A stretch of 8,313 nucleotides of DNA from NCBI GenBank assembly GCA_028064935.1, contig JAPTWT010000118.1:1-8313 (forward strand). The letters are read 5' to 3'. Origin of the DNA: Gammaproteobacteria bacterium. GTDB lineage: Bacteria > Pseudomonadota > Gammaproteobacteria > Acidiferrobacterales > Acidiferrobacteraceae. Within the stretch, counting starts at the first letter, position 1. Each line of letters opens with the position of its first letter. The translations under genes and the position numbers were made by a program. Of the stretch, positions 6,499-8,313 are shown piece after piece. The notes beneath the pieces were generated by a model that saw only the letters and a program-made list of their open reading frames with translations, was not told the DNA's origin and searched no databases.

Positions 6499-6656
6499 TC
6501 CGTCCCGAAATCGGGGTTCGGACCACAAAAGGCCGACCGAACGACCAAACAAAGCCCCATCGGGGCGCGGAACGGTGCGTTTAGACGTTCCGCCCTGGCC
6601 AAATCTGGATTCAGAACCATGCGGCTGTCGAAATAAGGGGTTAGATCAGACATTCC

Positions 6657-6660
6657 CTAG
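6657..6660. repeat. CTAG target duplication, right of the IS5 element
   Basis: This is the second copy of the CTAG at 5446-5449, directly beyond the IS right end. Confidence 0.7.
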
Positions 6661-6671
6661 CGGATACGCTC

Positions 6672-6920
6672 GTGACTCAGTCAGGTGGTGATGTCGGCGA
6701 GCTTGAGCGGCTTCTTGGTCTTGAGCCTGGTACTTTGGGCGCAAATCCCGTGCGGATAGATATTCCGTCACCAAACGGGCTTCGCGTGCCAAGCGGAAAC
6801 GAACTAGGTGCAAATGAGCAATGGTTGCCAGGCGGTTATACAGCCGGCGGGATACCTGAAGCCACAATAAATCCGGCAGCGCCCGGGACCTATACAGTCA
6901 ATCCGGTCTTCCCTAAATAG
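6672..6920 (+). CDS. 5'-truncated polymorphic-toxin C-terminal fragment (probable)
   Basis: The 82-residue frame can start at GTG 6672. It is open back into the IS end (to 6645) and has no ribosome site, so I read it as the 3' end of a larger gene cut by the insertions. The segment ELERLLGLEPGTLGANPVRI, followed by LRVPSGNELGANEQWLPGG and YTAGGIPEA, recalls C-terminal tips of Rhs/CDI-type toxins. The late GGIPEA motif could belong to an ADP-ribosyltransferase-like fold, but that is only a guess. The fit with an immunity-sized gene starting 9 bp after its stop supports a toxin assignment. Trunk, delivery domains and probably part of the toxin are missing, so it is likely inactive. Family name not recognised. 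Confidence 0.5.
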   Translation: MTQSGGDVGELERLLGLEPGTLGANPVRIDIPSPNGLRVPSGNELGANEQWLPGGYTAGGIPEATINPAAPGTYTVNPVFPK

Positions 6921-6929
6921 AGGCTTGCA

Positions 6930-7124
6930 ATGGACGGCACGATTTTTGTCGGATATGGTATTGAAATTGTTAAACGTGGCGAGCGCTTCTTCATACGATA
7001 TGATGCTGGGGAGATTGCCGTCCAGATTCGAGAAGAAGAAATCACTGCCGAGGAGGTGACTAAAGCGCAACAAAGCGAGAGAGATGCCTATGAGGTTCTT
7101 TTGGCGTGTCAGACTAGCCCATAA
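6930..7124 (+). CDS. Small acidic protein, probable immunity protein
   Basis: The protein has 64 residues, is acidic and soluble, and has no signal peptide or membrane segment. The first half looks beta-rich (GTIFVGYGIEIVKRGERFFI), and the second half is a charged helix (EEEITAEEVTKAQQSERDAY). The start ATG has AGAGG 6 nt upstream and lies 9 bp after the toxin-like stop. In polymorphic toxin loci the gene directly after the toxin tip normally encodes the neutralising partner, which would bind the toxin in the cytoplasm. The frame is intact although the toxin is truncated, so it may persist as an orphan protection gene (inference). I do not recognise the family. Confidence 0.6.
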   Translation: MDGTIFVGYGIEIVKRGERFFIRYDAGEIAVQIREEEITAEEVTKAQQSERDAYEVLLACQTSP

Positions 7125-7148
7125 ACGCACTGTTATACAAAAGTCATA

Positions 7149-7379
7149 ATGAGCAGGCCTCCTTATTACACGATAGATGTAGTTGATAGAACAGCTCAAT
7201 TGATTGTTGAGCGCTTTAAAGTCATGCCGGATTACGCTAAACGCCTAGCGCTTGGTGTTTTAGATGGTATTGAATCGCATGGTGGTGATTCAACGGATTG
7301 GAAAACTATCGCTAATGCAGTTGAGGTTGTTGTTGCGGGGTGGGTAAAAAATGGCACCGATTTCCCTAAGACCCCCTAA
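7149..7379 (+). CDS. Small hypothetical protein in the toxin/immunity tail
   Basis: The protein has 76 residues, is soluble and mostly helical, and has no membrane segment. No domain is recognised. It begins 24 bp after the previous stop on the same strand with similar moderate-AT codon use, so it was probably part of the same cassette. The ribosome site is poor (AAAAGTCATA before the ATG). Its size and position would suit a second immunity gene or an accessory protein, but nothing in the sequence proves this. Confidence 0.5.
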   Translation: MSRPPYYTIDVVDRTAQLIVERFKVMPDYAKRLALGVLDGIESHGGDSTDWKTIANAVEVVVAGWVKNGTDFPKTP

Positions 7380-7466
7380 GGAATCTCTGATGGGTCATCG
7401 CGTAATCGTGTGGGCGGAAATGCGCCCCTGAGGTCGCTCAGAGCCTGAAATTATCGACCTGTACTC

Positions 7467-7871
7467 GTGGACTGGCAGGCCCGCGAAGGTTTGGGGCGTC
7501 CATCGACCTGGGCACAACGGGCCACGGCGTTCTGCGCGAGGATGTGGGCAACGCCCGAGGGGATACTCACGCCGGAAGGGACGCGGGTCCATCAGAAGGT
7601 CCCTGAACTTCTGCGTGACGCGGCTTTCTCACGCGCCATCGAGGCGCATATTGCAAAAAAGGCTGCCGAAGGATGGGGTGCACGCGCCCTCGCGATGTCG
7701 GCTTTTGTTCGATTTAGCCCGGACTTGGTTCCGCCACCTTTGCGCCTGCGTGACCGCACGTTGGGCCTAGATATCGATGGACGTACCCGTGTTTCGGCTT
7801 GTACTGAAGACACAAATACTGCGGACACACTTCAGCCCTCGAAGAGGCTAACCGGTTTAGGTCTTTACTGA
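7467..7871 (+). CDS. Hypothetical protein or gene remnant
   Basis: The 134-residue frame has GTG 7467 as the first possible start and no visible ribosome site. Residues 1-95 are Ala/Arg rich with GC-rich third positions and plausible helices (RDAAFSRAIEAHIAKKAAEG). After about residue 95 the composition changes and looks noncoding (TEDTNTADTLQPSKRL). This suggests an old gene fragment or a frame lost near its 3' end. No family is recognised. Shadow frames on the other strand are no better. It could be spurious. Confidence 0.3.
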   Translation: MDWQAREGLGRPSTWAQRATAFCARMWATPEGILTPEGTRVHQKVPELLRDAAFSRAIEAHIAKKAAEGWGARALAMSAFVRFSPDLVPPPLRLRDRTLGLDIDGRTRVSACTEDTNTADTLQPSKRLTGLGLY

Positions 7872-8058
7872 CATGCGGCATGTAAATTTCTGAAGGTTCG
7901 GTACCACCCCCCTTACTTCTGATCACCTATTATTAAGCCGTAAGAATTTTCCTGTATAACGTGGTAGGGGATTCAGGGGCAGGAAAAGGCCATTGTTTCC
8001 TATGATACTCTCCTCTGGGGTGGTCATGTGTTTTGCTGTCATCTAACGAGGTGTGACT
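7872..8058. other. Intergenic region before a membrane protein gene
   Basis: This AT-richer stretch has no gene. TATAAC at 7955-7960 could be a -10 box for the gene at 8059, but no good -35 is seen. AGGAAA...TTTCCT (7979-8000 area) forms a 6-bp stem with a 9-nt loop and has no assigned role. Confidence 0.35.
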
Positions 8059-8313
8059 ATGGGATATCCTGATCCAGTATATGCGCGGAAGCGCCGTCTA
8101 CGACGCGCTCTACAAATTATCCGGAAATACAAAGGCACCGTTTTTGGCGCCATTACTATCTTGGTGACTTTGCTTTCTGGTGTAACAATTGTATCATTTC
8201 TAGCGTATCATGGGGCACGCGAACTCATACCTACCGCTCTATCTCACATATCGATACAGATCATTGCAATTGTTTTTACAATATTTATTGCGATGGTTGG
8301 TTTGCCTGTTTAC
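8059..8313 (+). CDS. Membrane protein, N-terminal part
   Basis: The visible 85 residues continue past the right edge. After a basic N-terminus (about residues 9-25, RKRRLRRALQIIRKYK) come two hydrophobic helices, about 27-50 (FGAITILVTLLSGVTIVSFL) and about 62-85 (SIQIIAIVFTIFIAMVGLPV). The positive stretch before helix 1 predicts a cytoplasmic N-terminus. The start ATG has GAGGTG (8048-8053) 5 nt upstream. No family can be named from this fragment. It may be unrelated to the toxin tail, which is about 700 bp away. Confidence 0.65.
   Translation, partial: MGYPDPVYARKRRLRRALQIIRKYKGTVFGAITILVTLLSGVTIVSFLAYHGARELIPTALSHISIQIIAIVFTIFIAMVGLPVY

Larger units (their letters stand above)
5450..6656 (+). 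mobile_element. IS5-group insertion sequence, apparently complete
   Basis: The element is 1207 bp, the usual IS5-group size. Imperfect terminal repeats start GGCAACTCTGATTTAG at 5450 and, on the minus strand from 6656, GGAATGTCTGATCTAA (14 of the first 20 bases match). CTAG at 5446-5449 and 6657-6660 flanks them, fitting the YTAR 4-bp duplication of this group. It carries one intact transposase gene. It inserted at the outer CTAG of the palindrome. Confidence 0.85.

Noticed and set aside
7428..7441. CTGAG-GTCG-CTCAG hairpin as a terminator or attachment site
   Set aside because: It is a short stem without a T-run, with no tRNA or integrase nearby.
1..8313. CRISPR array, tRNA or rRNA genes
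   Set aside because: No regularly spaced direct repeats and no tRNA or rRNA signature were seen anywhere in the window.

Overview
The window looks like an accessory, IS-rich segment of a proteobacterial genome. The reasons are an IS256/IS5/IS1182-type transposon mix, a sigma-54 activator-like ATPase, a YaaW-like domain and an orphan toxin/immunity-like pair. The exact taxon cannot be told. Base composition is patchy, which fits assembly by several transfers.

Layout. Positions 1-198 are the N-terminal coding end of an IS256-family transposase on the minus strand, followed by about 100 bp of its IS end and about 180 bp with no recognisable gene. Positions 480-2150 hold a two-gene minus-strand operon: a small glycine-zipper membrane protein, then a 415-residue protein joining a YaaW-like domain to an unusual GTPase domain. 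Diverging from it, 2338-3978 encodes an AAA+ protein with the full core of a sigma-54 activator (Walker A, GAFTGA-like loop, Walker B, arginine-finger region, sensor II) but an unrecognised N-terminal region and no clear C-terminal HTH. The spacer between them holds a GG-N10-GC match to a sigma-54 promoter, oriented toward the operon, and an inverted repeat about 94 bp upstream of the inferred start. I infer a self-contained module in which the activator senses a signal and switches on the membrane protein and GTPase. This is the best candidate here for an undescribed system, possibly defence or envelope stress. Its function is not shown by the sequence.

Positions 4007-6660 are a nested transposon site. 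A 98-bp near-perfect palindrome, MITE-like and bounded by CTAG, was split at its central CTAG by a 1341-bp IS1182-like element (4058-5398). Its outer CTAG was hit by a 1207-bp IS5-group element (5450-6656). Both insertions carry CTAG duplications. The first transposase is broken by a frameshift and a nonsense codon; the second is intact.

After the ISs, 6672-7379 carries the 3' end of a probable polymorphic (Rhs/CDI-like) toxin cut off by the insertion, a likely immunity gene 9 bp downstream, and another small orphan gene. Positions 7467-7871 contain a doubtful GC-rich ORF. After an intergenic stretch, a membrane protein gene with a good ribosome site starts at 8059 and runs off the window.
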